Program-made: the position numbers and the translations under genes | Assembly (NCBI GenBank): GCA_965277025.1 | Contig: OZ255706.1 | Location: 3,286,001 to 3,350,000, forward strand | DNA length: 64,000 bases | Source of the DNA: Methylomarinum sp965277025 | GTDB lineage: Bacteria > Pseudomonadota > Gammaproteobacteria > Methylococcales > Methylomonadaceae | Direction of reading: 5' to 3' | Shown: positions 1 to 9,499 of the stretch, piece after piece | Layout of the letters: each line of letters opens with the position of its first letter | Position numbering within the stretch: position 1 is the stretch's first letter | Notes under the pieces: model-generated | The model's input: only the letters and a program-made list of their open reading frames with translations | Databases searched by the model: none | Told to the model about the DNA's origin: nothing

Positions 1-212
1 AAGCAGGCGAATGGAAACATGATTGCGAGTTACCAATAAAAACCAAAACACATCAGCGGCTCGCGCAAAGCCTGTTTCGATATGGATTAGATTGTATCCG
101 CTCAACGTTGTTTAATGTCTTATCTCAATCAAAAAGGATGATTAGAAAAGTGATTGCTCTTTTGCAACCCATACCTTTTGTCACTGGAATACATGAGACT
201 CATTTGTCATAA
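1..212 (+). CDS. IS4-family transposase, C-terminal fragment (IS-C)
   Basis: This is the last ~70 codons of the 372-residue IS-C transposase, ending in the same residues (GIHETHLS, then TAA at 210-212) as the complete copies. The catalytic YREK region lies upstream of the window, so whether this copy is intact cannot be judged. The protein would catalyse cut-and-paste movement of IS-C. Confidence 0.9.
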   Translation, partial: AGEWKHDCELPIKTKTHQRLAQSLFRYGLDCIRSTLFNVLSQSKRMIRKVIALLQPIPFVTGIHETHLS

Positions 213-235
213 GTTAATTTTTGTCATGTACAGAG
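1..235 (+). mobile_element. IS-C copy 1 (IS4 family), right end only
   Basis: The first 235 bases are the 3' end of the IS4-family element called IS-C here, cut by the window edge. They match the end of the intact copy at 24577-25798 and finish in the terminal inverted repeat TTGTCATGTACAGAG (221-235). The flanking 9 bases at 236-244 should be one arm of the target duplication, but the other arm lies outside the window. Confidence 0.95.
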
Positions 236-586
236 ATGCTTCATATTAAAATGTTATTTATAGGTTCAAGTATAATCGAGTTATGAAAAATTTCCGGGTT
301 TCGTCCGAAAAGCTTAGCTTAGGATTTCATCAGGGTCCGGGAATTGACCGGAGAATTTGTTGTGCAGATTTTTCAAACAGGCCAAAGACAATATTATTCA
401 TTGGCTTGTGGTCTGTTTGGGTAAGTAGAAAAAACCGGCGCAACAGATATTAACCATCATCTTTATTGTATTAGGGAGCCAATGATTACAACGCATTGAT
501 TTTATAATTAAAGTTGGAATCTTTGTGCACTCAGCAAAAAGCTGACAATATGGATGATTTGTTCAGCTTTTTGTAAGCCAAAGAAC
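236..586. other. Intergenic, between IS-C and fliA; no gene seen
   Basis: No convincing coding frame is visible in these 351 bases. The only structure I can support is the hairpin near the fliA end (534-575, listed separately). In related genomes chemotaxis genes often follow fliA; none is present here before the IS-C copy, so the operon may have been truncated or rearranged at this point (inference). Confidence 0.5.
534..575 (-). terminator. Terminator-like hairpin downstream of fliA, built on a dispersed palindrome
   Basis: The arms AAAAAGCTGA and TCAGCTTTTT form a 10-bp stem just past the fliA stop, and on the minus strand the stem ends in a T run, as in a rho-independent terminator. The loop carries ATGGATGATTTG, a motif that recurs at 37964-37991 and, inverted, at 50674-50704 and throughout the repeat array at 50678-51434. 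This suggests a REP-like element serving as a terminator. Confidence 0.6.
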
Positions 587-1318
587 TTAATCTGTTTCCC
601 GCCATTCAGACAATCTGGCTTTTAAACGCAAAACAGCTTGAGAGCAAATTTGACTGACTCGGGATTCGCTGATTTCCAGAATTTTACCTATCTCCCGTAA
701 GTTCAATTCTTCCTGATAGTACAGGGCGACGACCAGCTGCTCTCTCTCGGGTAATTGCCTGATGGCATCGGCCAGCGCCTGCTGAAAACCTTTATCGAGA
801 AGATTGTCGATTGGTTGAACTTTAGTGTATTGCGCCTCACCTAAAAAGCCATCCCCTTGCTGATCAAGCTCTTCCATGCTGAAAATTTTACAGCTGGCGC
901 TATCTTGTAAAATATGGCGATATTCTTCAACGGAAATTCCCAGATGATCGGCAACATCTTTTTCTTCTGCTTCCCTGCCAAGCTTGTTTTCAACTTCACG
1001 AATCGCCTCGCTGACCATGCGTGATTTTTTGTGAACAGAACGAGGTGTCCAGTCAGATCGTCTGACTTCATCCAGCATGGCGCCACGAATACGTATGCCG
1101 GCATAAGTATCAAAACTGGCGCCTTGTGAATGATCGTAATTTTTCATTGCTTCAAGCAGCCCAACCATGCCGGCTTGAATCAAGTCATCAATTAATACGG
1201 TTTCAGGTAAACGGCCAGATAAATGGTAGGCAATACGCTTTACCAGCGGGACATGCTGGAGAATTTTGTCTTCGGTGGTTCCTGTTTGAACCTTGGCGTA
1301 CATTTGAGCGCCATTCAC
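587..1318 (-). CDS. fliA: Flagellar sigma factor 28 (FliA)
   Basis: A 243-residue sigma-70-family protein of the flagellar/RpoF subgroup. It directs RNA polymerase to late flagellar promoters (flagellin, motor and chemotaxis genes) and is normally held by the anti-sigma factor FlgM until the hook is finished. Region 2 is visible around residues 40-95 (DLIQAGMVGLLEA, then the R..GAM.DE.R segment), and the region 4 helix-turn-helix near the C-terminus (ELNLREIGKILEISESRVSQ). It overlaps flhG by 4 bases (1315-1318), so translation is probably coupled. It is the last gene of the cluster and looks intact, although the export apparatus encoded upstream is broken, so an FlgM-export checkpoint could not operate normally (inference). 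Confidence 0.96.
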   Translation of the reverse strand: MNGAQMYAKVQTGTTEDKILQHVPLVKRIAYHLSGRLPETVLIDDLIQAGMVGLLEAMKNYDHSQGASFDTYAGIRIRGAMLDEVRRSDWTPRSVHKKSRMVSEAIREVENKLGREAEEKDVADHLGISVEEYRHILQDSASCKIFSMEELDQQGDGFLGEAQYTKVQPIDNLLDKGFQQALADAIRQLPEREQLVVALYYQEELNLREIGKILEISESRVSQICSQAVLRLKARLSEWRETD

Positions 1319-2187
1319 GCCACATCCTCTTCAGAACTGTATTGGATCATACGTTCGACAAAAAACTCCAGATAACTGCCAGCCCGGGATTTTATTGGCC
1401 AATTATCGATTGTTCTGGCAATATTTTTTACCGCAATGGTCGCCTGACTTTGCGGAAATAACTCGACCACCGGCTTTTGCTTCTGCACTGCCTTACGCAA
1501 CATTTCATCCATTGGCACGGCACCTGCAAATTGCAAATTAACATCCAGATAACGATCAGTCACTTTGCATAATTTAGCGAACAGGTTTTTACCCTGTTGG
1601 ATGTTCTGAACCATATTGGTGACGATGTGAAAACGGCTCAATGCATAATCACGGTTGAGTAATTTGATATAGGCATATGCATCGGTCAAGGAAGTAGGCT
1701 CATCGCAAACCACGACGATAATTTCCTGGCAAGCGCGGGCGAAGTTCACCACACTGGCGGAAATACCTGCGGCTGTATCGACAATCAAGACATCCAGGTC
1801 TTTGTCTATTTCACTGAATGCCCGTATGACACCGGCCTGTTCGATGGTAGACAATTCCGACATATGTTGAATGCCAGAAGAAGCCGGAATGACTTTCAAC
1901 CCGGAGGGTCCTTCGAGCATTATTTCATTAAGTGTTTTTTCGCCTTTCAAGACATGAGACAAATTGTATTCTGGCGACATGCCCAACAAGATATCCACGT
2001 TCGCCAATCCCATATCGGCATCCAGCAAGGCGACTTTCCGCCCCATTAGCGCCAGTGAAACGCCCAGGTTGACAGAGACATTGGTTTTACCAACCCCCCC
2101 TTTGCCACTGGTTACAGCGATAACGCGAACCGGTTTATTTCGACTCATTTTTCTAATTCCAGCTGCCTGGTCCTGTATATTAGGCAT
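1315..2187 (-). CDS. flhG: MinD-type ATPase controlling flagellar number (FlhG/FleN)
   Basis: A 290-residue MinD/ParA-family ATPase that limits flagellar number and works with FlhF; in Pseudomonas FleN also restrains FleQ. The deviant Walker A SGKGGVGKTN lies near residue 28, with LLDADMGLANVDILLG and VDTAAGIS following. The frame stays open 53 codons further upstream, but that part lies inside flhF. I chose the ATG at 2187 because it begins a typical N-terminus (MPNIQDQAAG) and overlaps the flhF stop by 8 bases. It appears intact. ylxH and fleN are alternative names. Confidence 0.93.
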   Translation of the reverse strand: MPNIQDQAAGIRKMSRNKPVRVIAVTSGKGGVGKTNVSVNLGVSLALMGRKVALLDADMGLANVDILLGMSPEYNLSHVLKGEKTLNEIMLEGPSGLKVIPASSGIQHMSELSTIEQAGVIRAFSEIDKDLDVLIVDTAAGISASVVNFARACQEIIVVVCDEPTSLTDAYAYIKLLNRDYALSRFHIVTNMVQNIQQGKNLFAKLCKVTDRYLDVNLQFAGAVPMDEMLRKAVQKQKPVVELFPQSQATIAVKNIARTIDNWPIKSRAGSYLEFFVERMIQYSSEEDVA

Positions 2188-3628
2188 GGCCTTCAGCCAC
2201 CCATTGTTCATAATCATTGATTGTTTCCGGCTCCTGTTCCAACACATCAATACAATGTTGAACCAGTTTTTCAGCGTCCGGTTCGGCAATATCTTCCGGT
2301 ACCTGCTGGCCGTCGGTAACAAACGCCAGAGACAATTGCTGTTCAATAACAGCCGATAACACCGCCCCAGGAGTCACTGTTTCATCAAGTTTAGTCAAAA
2401 TACAGGCAAGCGGGGAAAAAATTTCAAAGGCATCGATAATTTCCTGCGCAACACGATATTGCGTGGCCGCCGACATCACCAATAATGTTTTGATAGCGAT
2501 ATCCTCTTGCCGCAATGTTGCAATTTGCTCGGCCAATCGCATATCTTTTTGACTCATTCCAGCAGTATCGATCAATACCAGCGCCTTATCCTTGAAACTA
2601 TGGATATGATGCCCCAGTTCTTCGGCATTGTTGGCCGCTCTGACGGGAACATTAAGAATGCGGCCATAGGTATTGATTTGCTCATGTGCACCAATTCGAT
2701 AATTATCGGTCGTGATCAACGCCACTTGCCTATGTCCATGCTTCAGTATGAATTGCGCCGCCAATTTGGCGATAGTGGTCGTTTTACCGACACCCGTAGG
2801 TCCAACCAAAGCCACTACACCGCCCTCTTCAAGAATATTTTCTTCACTGATGGGTAAAATCCGGCTTAACATTTCCTGCGCCTTGTCAATGGCGAAACTG
2901 GCTTCCTTTTGCATCCCCAAACGATTGGCAATCTTGAGAGCCAGTTTTTTAGAAAAACCCATATCAGCCAGGTGACGCAACAAATCTAACCGAACCGGAT
3001 GATGCTGCTTGTCCTGATGCCAGTTCATCTCGGCCAGGCGGGCGTCGAGAACAGACTTTAACGAACCGATTTCCTTGCCAATTTCCTGACGCATTTGCTG
3101 CATCAGTTTATCAACCTGAAAAGCAGGTACTTCCTTTTTTGCCTGCTCTTTTTTTAACGGAGCCTTTTTCTGACTTAACGAATCATCGAGCAATTGATCC
3201 AGATGTGGAGTCATATCCAGTTTATCGGCCAGATGACGACTCCTCTGTTGACTGCTGGCACGGTGAATTTTTTCCGCATATCCCATATAGGCATCTGCTG
3301 ACTGGCGACGTAGTGGTGAAGAGTTCATGCTGCCTTTAGCACCCTTTTTCCTGGGGCTTGGCACTACATGAGCGTTTTTCTGCTTGAGATCAAATTCAGA
3401 CAAGGCTACTTTTTTAGGATCTGAGCTGGCCGTGACCTTACCATCATCTTCTATATCAGACTGCAATTTGTTATGTACCGACTGCTCATCAAAATCGCGT
3501 GCTGCGACAATTTCGACGCCACCATCAACGGAACGATTTGACATAATCACCGCATCACTACCCAGCTCGTCCTTCACCATAGCCATGGCTTTTCGAATAT
3601 CCGGAGCAAAAAAACGTTTTATTTTCAT
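2180..3628 (-). CDS. flhF: SRP-type GTPase FlhF, flagellar placement
   Basis: A 482-residue SRP-family GTPase that sets the position of polar flagella. The N-terminal B domain and a charged linker (to ~residue 200) precede the NG domain. G1 is GPTGVGKTTTIAKLA, followed by TTDNYRIGAHEQ, DTAGMS and the base-specificity motif TKLDE. The start overlaps the flhA stop as ATGA (3625-3628), and the end overlaps flhG. The frame is uninterrupted and of normal length. With FlhG it forms a regulatory pair whose output depends on a functional FlhA/FlhB export gate, which this locus no longer encodes cleanly. Confidence 0.96.
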   Translation of the reverse strand: MKIKRFFAPDIRKAMAMVKDELGSDAVIMSNRSVDGGVEIVAARDFDEQSVHNKLQSDIEDDGKVTASSDPKKVALSEFDLKQKNAHVVPSPRKKGAKGSMNSSPLRRQSADAYMGYAEKIHRASSQQRSRHLADKLDMTPHLDQLLDDSLSQKKAPLKKEQAKKEVPAFQVDKLMQQMRQEIGKEIGSLKSVLDARLAEMNWHQDKQHHPVRLDLLRHLADMGFSKKLALKIANRLGMQKEASFAIDKAQEMLSRILPISEENILEEGGVVALVGPTGVGKTTTIAKLAAQFILKHGHRQVALITTDNYRIGAHEQINTYGRILNVPVRAANNAEELGHHIHSFKDKALVLIDTAGMSQKDMRLAEQIATLRQEDIAIKTLLVMSAATQYRVAQEIIDAFEIFSPLACILTKLDETVTPGAVLSAVIEQQLSLAFVTDGQQVPEDIAEPDAEKLVQHCIDVLEQEPETINDYEQWVAEGHA

Positions 3629-5742
3629 AGCGCATCCTCAACACTGTGCGTCCGCTGGCCAATGGTCGAAATCACCCGGATTTGTTTATCCTGAGGTATT
3701 TCGTTATAAGCCAACACATGTAATCCAGGGATGGAATGACGAACAAATCGGGATAACCATGGACGCACAAAAGAAGATACCAACAACACCGCCGGTTTTC
3801 CTTCCATTTCTATTTGCTGTACGTTTTCTTCCAAAGATTTCAACATTTGCTCGGCCAATCCAGGTTCCAGTCCAGCGCCACCTTCGGTCGCTGTTTGCAA
3901 AGACTGTTGCAAAATCCGTTCCAACTCTGGATCCAGCGTCATCACATTTATTTCCGGCTCTACCCCATTGATTTCATGGACAATTGACCTTCACAAAGCC
4001 GCTCTTACCGCAGAAGTCAGGATGTCGGGATCTTGACCCTTGGCGCCATATTCCACCAATGTTTCGGCTATAGTTCGTATATCGCGGATGGGCACACCTT
4101 CCTGAAGTAAATTTTGCAAGACTTTAACCACAACACCCATCGGTAGCGTTTTTGGTGTCAAGTCCTCAACCAGTTTCGGTGCAATTTTCGATAAATTATC
4201 CAGAATCTGCTGTGCTTCTTCATAGCCGAACAATTTATAGGCATGTTCCTGTAAAATATGGCTCAAATGCGTGGCCACCACGGTGCTGGGATCCACAACG
4301 GTATAACCTAAGGTTTGTGCATGATCTTTTTGTGAAGGGTCGATCCAGACCGCTTCCAGACCAAAGGCAGGGTCTTTACAACGGTGTCCTGTCAACTCGC
4401 CAAACACTTGGCCCGGATTGATGGCCAGTTCCATATCAGGAAAGATTTCCGCTTCGCCTACAGTTACCCCTTGTAAAGAAATACGATATTCAGTTGGCGA
4501 CAAATCCAGATTGTCACGAATATGCACTGAAGGAATCAAAAAACCCAATTCCTGTGACAGTTTTTTCCTGACGCCTTTGATACGAGTCATTAACTGCCCA
4601 CCTTGATTTTTATCCACCAGAGGAATCAGACGGTAGCCGACTTCCAATCCAATCATATCGACTGGCTGCACATCATCCCAGCCCAGTTCTTTAATTTCTG
4701 GCGCTGCTTGCTCTTGCGCCTGCGTATCGATACGCGCCAGTTCCAGCGATTCTTTTTTATGTCGCTGATTGATCATCCAGGCGGAACCCAACAACATCAC
4801 CGACAGCAAAATAAAAACCATATTGGGCATACCTGGGATAATCCCTAACAAGCCCATCACAGCGGCAGTAATCATCAGCACTTTGGGAACATCAAACAAT
4901 TGATTGGCGACCTGCTTGCCGACATTCTGATCACTGCCGCGCACGCGAGTGACGACAATCGCAGAAGCTGTCGACAACAGCAGCGCTGGAATTTGCGCCA
5001 CCAGGCCATCACCGATGGTCAACAACACATAAACCTCACCGGCATCAGCGAAACTCATATCATGCTGGGCGACGCCAATCACCAATCCACCAATAATATT
5101 GACGAATAAAATGATAATACCGGCAATCGCATCACCACGAACAAATTTGCTAGCGCCATCCATGGAGCCATAAAAATCCGCTTCAGCGGCGATTTCTTCC
5201 CGCCGGGTTCTGGCCTGCTCCTGCGTAATCAGGCCGGAGTTTAAATCTGCATCAATGGCCATTTGCTTGCCTGGCATCGCATCCAGGGTAAAACGTGCAC
5301 CCACTTCTGCAACCCGTCCGGCGCCTTTGGTCACCACAACAAAGTTGATTACCACCAAAATAGCGAAAACCACCAGGCCAACGGCAAAATTGCCACCGAT
5401 GACAAATGACCCAAAAGCTTCAATTACTTTACCAGCCGCATCACCGCCATTATGACCTTCCAGCAGAACGACCCGCGTCGAGGCGACATTCAAGGCTAAA
5501 CGCAACAAGGTTGCCACCAGAATAATGGTTGGGAATACGGCAAACTCCAGGGGCTTCATGGTGTATAAAACCACCAATAAGATAATCAGGGAAAATGCGA
5601 TATTGAAGGTAAAAAACAAATCCAGTAAAAACGGCGGTAACGGCAAGACAATCATCGCCAGAATCATCACGATGACCAGCGGAGCACCTAACCCCATAGC
5701 CGAGGTATGTCGAATAAATGTCGTTATTTTGCTCAAATCCAT
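3625..5742 (-). pseudogene. flhA: flhA, flagellar export gate protein, with an in-frame TGA
   Basis: FlhA is the large membrane and cytoplasmic subunit of the flagellar type III export gate. About seven N-terminal membrane segments are followed by the FHIPEP signature (RFTLDAMPGKQMAIDADL) and a cytoplasmic domain. The open frame stops at TGA (3991-3993) after 583 residues. In the same frame the homologous sequence continues (RSIVHEINGVEPE, then MTLDPELERIL) to the true stop at 3625, giving a normal 705-residue length. The stop stands where FlhA proteins have Gly (AL-G-R), so GGA to TGA is the simplest change. It removes ~120 residues of the chaperone/substrate docking domain. An ATG at 5742 with AAGG eight bases upstream is the better start; a TTG at 5751 is possible. 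Confidence 0.9.
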
Positions 5743-5747
5743 TGCGG

Positions 5748-6878
5748 TCAACCTTGTCTGAATTCATCAGGAACATCAATATCACCCGGTGGAACCGGTT
5801 TTTCCCAGCCATTTTCGACGGCCGCCTGTAATTGAAACACATAGGCCAACACCTGAGCGACGGCCAAAAACAAGCCTTGCGGAATTTCCTGATTTAATTC
5901 GGTGGAATAATATAACGCCCGGGCCAATGGCGGGGAGGCAACTAATGGCACCTCGGCTTTGATGGCGAGATTACGAATTTCTGCTGCGATAAGATCAGTT
6001 CCTTTGGCGACTAAAACCGGCGCGCCCTGCCCCTGTTGATCATATCTCAAGGCCACAGCGAAGTGGGTCGGATTGGTGACAATGACATCCGCCTTGGGGA
6101 CTTCATCCATCATACGGCGCTGCGCGATTTCCATTTGCACCCGCCTGATGCGTCCCTTTATTTCCGGGTTTCCTTCCGACTCCTTGCTTTCATCCTTGAT
6201 TTCCTGTTTGGTCATCATCAGCTGTTTGGTATGATTCCAGAGCTGATACGGCACATCGATCAACACCACCAGCAACAAGGCGGCGCTGAGCAACAAAAAA
6301 CCCCGGGTAATGATATCGCCAGTCTGATAAATGGCCTGATCAACTGGCAAACTGCTCATGCGCATAAAATCCGGATGATAAATATTGAACAAGATCCAGG
6401 CCATAAAAAATACGATAGTGACTTTGGCAATGGCTTTCAGCAATTCCACCAAGCCCTGTAACCCGAACATCCGCTTCAAGCCTTTTAAAGGATTGAATTT
6501 GGAAAATTTAGGATGCAACGCCTCGCTGCTGAAATTCCAGCCGCCCATCATCAGCGGGGTAATGAATGCCGACGCCATCATTGCCAAAGCAAAAACCGCA
6601 ATCAACAGTACGGCGTCATAAATGGCCTGACTGAAATGCGCAGTCATACTTTGTGGGTTAAAAATATCATCGCGGCTGATTTTGAATTGTCGAACCATGA
6701 TATCGGCCAACCCCAAGGCCATGGATTTACCGATAAAAATCAACAAAGTCGCACTGGTTATCAGGGAAACAAAGGTATCTAATTCTTTTGAACGGGGAAG
6801 CTGGCCTTTTTTCCGGGCGTCCGCCAGCCTTTTCGCCGTCGGTTGTTCACTTTTATCCTGTCCGGAATCTTCAGCCAT
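5748..6878 (-). CDS. flhB: Flagellar export switch protein FlhB
   Basis: A 376-residue export-gate protein that switches secretion from rod/hook to filament substrates. An N-terminal soluble segment (QPTAKRLADARKKGQLPRS) is followed by four membrane helices up to ~residue 210. The cytoplasmic domain carries the self-cleavage motif NPTH near residue 268. The start overlaps the fliR stop (TGATG, 6876-6880), and the next gene, flhA, begins 5 bases after its stop. The reading frame looks intact. Without whole FliQ, FliR and FlhA the protein probably has no complete gate to join. Confidence 0.95.
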   Translation of the reverse strand: MAEDSGQDKSEQPTAKRLADARKKGQLPRSKELDTFVSLITSATLLIFIGKSMALGLADIMVRQFKISRDDIFNPQSMTAHFSQAIYDAVLLIAVFALAMMASAFITPLMMGGWNFSSEALHPKFSKFNPLKGLKRMFGLQGLVELLKAIAKVTIVFFMAWILFNIYHPDFMRMSSLPVDQAIYQTGDIITRGFLLLSAALLLVVLIDVPYQLWNHTKQLMMTKQEIKDESKESEGNPEIKGRIRRVQMEIAQRRMMDEVPKADVIVTNPTHFAVALRYDQQGQGAPVLVAKGTDLIAAEIRNLAIKAEVPLVASPPLARALYYSTELNQEIPQGLFLAVAQVLAYVFQLQAAVENGWEKPVPPGDIDVPDEFRQG

Positions 6879-7066
6879 CAGGGTATTCTCAACAGTTCAC
6901 GGATAACACCGAAGCTTTGCGCCAGCAAGTCTTGAAAACCTTCCAGCATCTCCGGCATCATAATCCAGATTAACACCATCCCCAGCATGATCGTGATCGG
7001 AAAACCGATGCCGAAAATCTGTAACTGGGGAGCAGCCCGGGAGGCGACGCCAAAACTGATATTGAC
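6878..7066 (-). pseudogene. fliR: fliR, 3' fragment, separated by IS-A
   Basis: The C-terminal ~61 residues of FliR (from VNISFGVASRAAPQLQIFG to LLRIP, then TGA) lie here. The 5' part is 2.4 kb away at 9506-10098. Removing IS-A and one copy of the 5-bp duplication TTGAC (7062-7066 / 9506-9510) joins the two pieces in frame into 259 codons, the usual FliR size. FliR is the last membrane subunit of the export gate core (FliP5-Q4-R1), so the insertion should abolish it. Confidence 0.93.
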
Positions 7067-7099
7067 TAGAAGTTACGCATTGACAGGCAATGTTAAACT

Positions 7100-7226
7100 A
7101 TGGGTTTAAAAAATCCCAAAGTCAATGCAAGGCAAACCTTGATAAGAGAAATAACACGCCCCTCAACAGCCTGCTGTACATTACCCATGTATATTGGTTT
7201 TTTATTAAGTGAGCCGAAACAAGCTA
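7100..7226 (+). pseudogene. IS-A transposase, 5' fragment
   Basis: The first ~42 codons of the IS-A transposase (MGLKNPKVNARQTLIRE onward) run up to the IS-B insertion at the TA dinucleotide 7225-7226. The sequence matches the intact 361-residue copy at 33992-35077. The rest of the gene resumes at 8541. Confidence 0.9.
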
Positions 7227-7315
7227 GTGCACATAAGCGAAAACACCAATGCTATTTATGAGGAATATATTGTAATATGCTGAATAATACTATATTAAAT
7301 TCAGCAGGTGATATC

Positions 7316-7816
7316 ATGCCACGTCTAACAGCAGCCCCAATCAGTTTAACAGAAGAACAACGCACGTTATTGCAAGGCACAGTGCGTAAACATACAAGTC
7401 CTCAGAATTTGGTGACACGTTGCCGTATTATATTGTTGGCAGATGAAGGCATTAGTGTACATGAAACCATGCGCCAGTTAAAAATTGGACGGACAACTGT
7501 TCAAAATTGGCGAAAACGCTGGTTACAGAACAGTGAACAAGAAAATCCTTTAGCCCGGCTTCAAGATGCACCGCGAAGCGGTGCGCCTGCTATCTATACG
7601 GCGGAGCAAATTTGCAGCATTATCGCGATAGCCTGCGAACGCCCAGAGGATAGTCAACGCCCGATCACTCATTGGACGCAACAAGAAATAGCCGATGAAG
7701 CGATAAAACGGGGCATTGTTGATTATATTTCACAGCGCTCTGTTGGGCGCTTTTTAAAAAGAAGCGGACCTGCAACCCCACCGGATGAAAGGCTGGTTGA
7801 CGGCAAAAAAAGATGA
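7316..7816 (+). CDS. IS630 transposase, first reading frame (OrfA, IS-B)
   Basis: A 166-residue DNA-binding half of an IS630-family transposase. It contains a helix-turn-helix (ISVHETMRQLKIGRTTVQNWRKRW), a proline/arginine linker and a second winged-helix region (THWTQQEIADEAIKRGI). I use the ATG at 7316 (MPRLTAAP), as in copy 2, rather than the earlier in-frame start at 7277. The frame ends just after a run of seven A (7805-7811). The catalytic part lies in the +1 frame (7785-8513), overlapping by 32 bases. Both IS-B copies have the same arrangement, so the full transposase may be made by frameshifting or transcript slippage at the A run. Confidence 0.85.
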   Translation: MPRLTAAPISLTEEQRTLLQGTVRKHTSPQNLVTRCRIILLADEGISVHETMRQLKIGRTTVQNWRKRWLQNSEQENPLARLQDAPRSGAPAIYTAEQICSIIAIACERPEDSQRPITHWTQQEIADEAIKRGIVDYISQRSVGRFLKRSGPATPPDERLVDGKKR

Positions 7817-8513
7817 ATACTTCGACGAGAGGTGTCAAGATATTTGCGAAACCTGCCAACGGGCTTTGGAGCGGGAAGCGCAAGGCATCAAAACGATTTC
7901 GATTGATGAAATGACAGGGATTCAAGCTTTAGAGCGAGCAGCGCAGACATTGCCGATGAAGAAAGGAAAAGTTGAACGACAAGAATTTGAATATATTCGA
8001 CATGGTACCCAGACCTTGATTGCAGGTTTTGATGTGGCCACGGGTGAAGTAATGGGAAGTATAGGAGAAACTCGAACAGAGCAAGATTTTGCCGGGTTTT
8101 TGAACCTGCTTTTTCATCAACAACCCAAACAAACCCATTGGCATTTAGTCATGGATAATCTCAATACACATTGTTCAGAATCGGTGGTTCGATTAATTGC
8201 CGAAAAAATTTCGTATTCAGGAGAATCAGGTGTTAAAGGAAAAGAGGGTATTTTGAAATCAATGGAAAGTCGTACTGCTTTTTTGACTAACTCAAACCAT
8301 CCGGTTGTTTTTCATTTTACCCCTAAGCATTGTTCATGGCTTAATCAGATAGAGATCTGGTTTTCTATATTAATGCGTAAAGTAATCCGGCGCGGCAACT
8401 TTAAATCTAAAGAGGATTTAAACAAAAAAATAGCGGATTTCATAAAATATTTCAATGAAACCATGGCTAAGCCTTTTCGTTGGACGTATCAGGCTAAGCC
8501 ACTTACTCAATAG
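7785..8513 (+). CDS. IS630 transposase, catalytic frame (OrfB, IS-B)
   Basis: The catalytic DDE half of the IS630-family transposase. The acidic residues appear in SIDEMTGIQALE, VMDNLNTH and the C-terminal HCSWLNQIEIWFS block, the last containing the glutamate of the DDE triad. It lies in the +1 frame relative to OrfA and could be expressed from its own ATG at 7785 or as an OrfA-OrfB fusion through the A7 run at 7805-7811. It differs from copy 2 by a few substitutions only (for example G/E near VHQDFAGF/AEF), so both copies moved recently. Confidence 0.88.
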   Translation: MKGWLTAKKDEYFDERCQDICETCQRALEREAQGIKTISIDEMTGIQALERAAQTLPMKKGKVERQEFEYIRHGTQTLIAGFDVATGEVMGSIGETRTEQDFAGFLNLLFHQQPKQTHWHLVMDNLNTHCSESVVRLIAEKISYSGESGVKGKEGILKSMESRTAFLTNSNHPVVFHFTPKHCSWLNQIEIWFSILMRKVIRRGNFKSKEDLNKKIADFIKYFNETMAKPFRWTYQAKPLTQ

Positions 8514-8540
8514 AGTGAGAACTTGCGCTTGTTTGCACTA

Positions 8541-9499
8541 GTTGTCGACGATTAGGAGAAGTCATGTCAATATCACATGATAGCGTAAATCGATTTCTAA
8601 ATCGGGAGCATTACACTGGGCGAGATTTATACAATGAAGCCAGCGCAAGCCTGAATTTAAAGGGCGGAACCTTGAGTGTTGACGATAGTGTTCTTGATAA
8701 ACCTTATAGCCAATATATGGCATATGTCAGTTATTTTTGGTCGGGAAAACATCATGGAGCAGTCAAGGGAATCAATCTTGTCACGTTGTACTACACAGAC
8801 ATTCAAGGAAAACACCAACCACTGAATTTCCGGGTGGTCGATAAGGCGGAAGGAAAGACAAAAAATGACTATTTTCAAGACATGCTGACCGAAGTATTAG
8901 CTTGGGGACTAGAACCTGGTTTTATAACAGGAGATAGCTGGTACAGTTGCGTGGATAATCTTAAATTGATAAGAAATCATCAGACAGGATTATTCTTTGC
9001 AGTGGAAGGTAATCGATTAGTCTCTGTTGAAAAAGGTTCATGGGTTCAAGTCAGGCAATTAGAAATCCCGGAAGACGGCTTAATGGTTTGGCTCAAAAAT
9101 TTTGGGTATGTGAAATTATTTCGGACGACCTTGAAAGAACAAGTTCGCCATTACATAAGTTCACTACCTGATGAAGAAAAAACCGCTGTTTTTGACAAGA
9201 AAGCATTTACCGAACAACATGATAGGCATTGGCAGATTGAGCAATATCATCGGGCAATAAAGCAGGTGTGTAATATTGAGCGGTTCCAGGTTCGCAATAA
9301 AAGAGCAATAAATAATCATATTTTTTCTGCAATTTGTGGCTTTGTTCAATTACAAAAATTGAGCTTTGCAGACGTGATTAATAATTGCTATAGCGTACAG
9401 CGGAATTTATTCAACGATGTTATGGCTTCGTTTATCGACACCTTTATGCCAAATATGAATCATTTAATCCCAAAATTTCGATCTGTTGTCAATGCGTAA
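8541..9499 (+). pseudogene. IS-A transposase, 3' fragment
   Basis: This continues the IS-A transposase after the IS-B insertion, from the LGEVMSISHDSVNRFL region to the end (RSVVNA). It retains the catalytic-looking LSVDDSVLDKPY, FITGDSWYS and HWQIEQYHRAIKQ segments. It is open from an internal ATG at 8564. Without the first ~42 residues it is probably inactive. The stop TAA lies inside the right terminal repeat. Confidence 0.9.

Larger units (their letters stand above)
7227..8538 (+). mobile_element. IS-B copy 1 (IS630 family) inside IS-A
   Basis: A 1312-bp element with imperfect ends GTGCACATAAGCG (left) and GTGCAAACAAGCG (inverse of the right). It lies between TA dinucleotides (7225-7226 and 8539-8540), the target typical of the IS630/Tc1 group. 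Its two open frames encode an IS630 transposase. It interrupts the IS-A transposase gene. A second copy (23380-27052) has exactly the same length once its own insertions are removed. Confidence 0.95.

Noticed and set aside
1126..6973. Plus-strand open frames across the flagellar genes
   Set aside because: All lie opposite convincing minus-strand flagellar genes and lack ribosome sites or recognisable domains.
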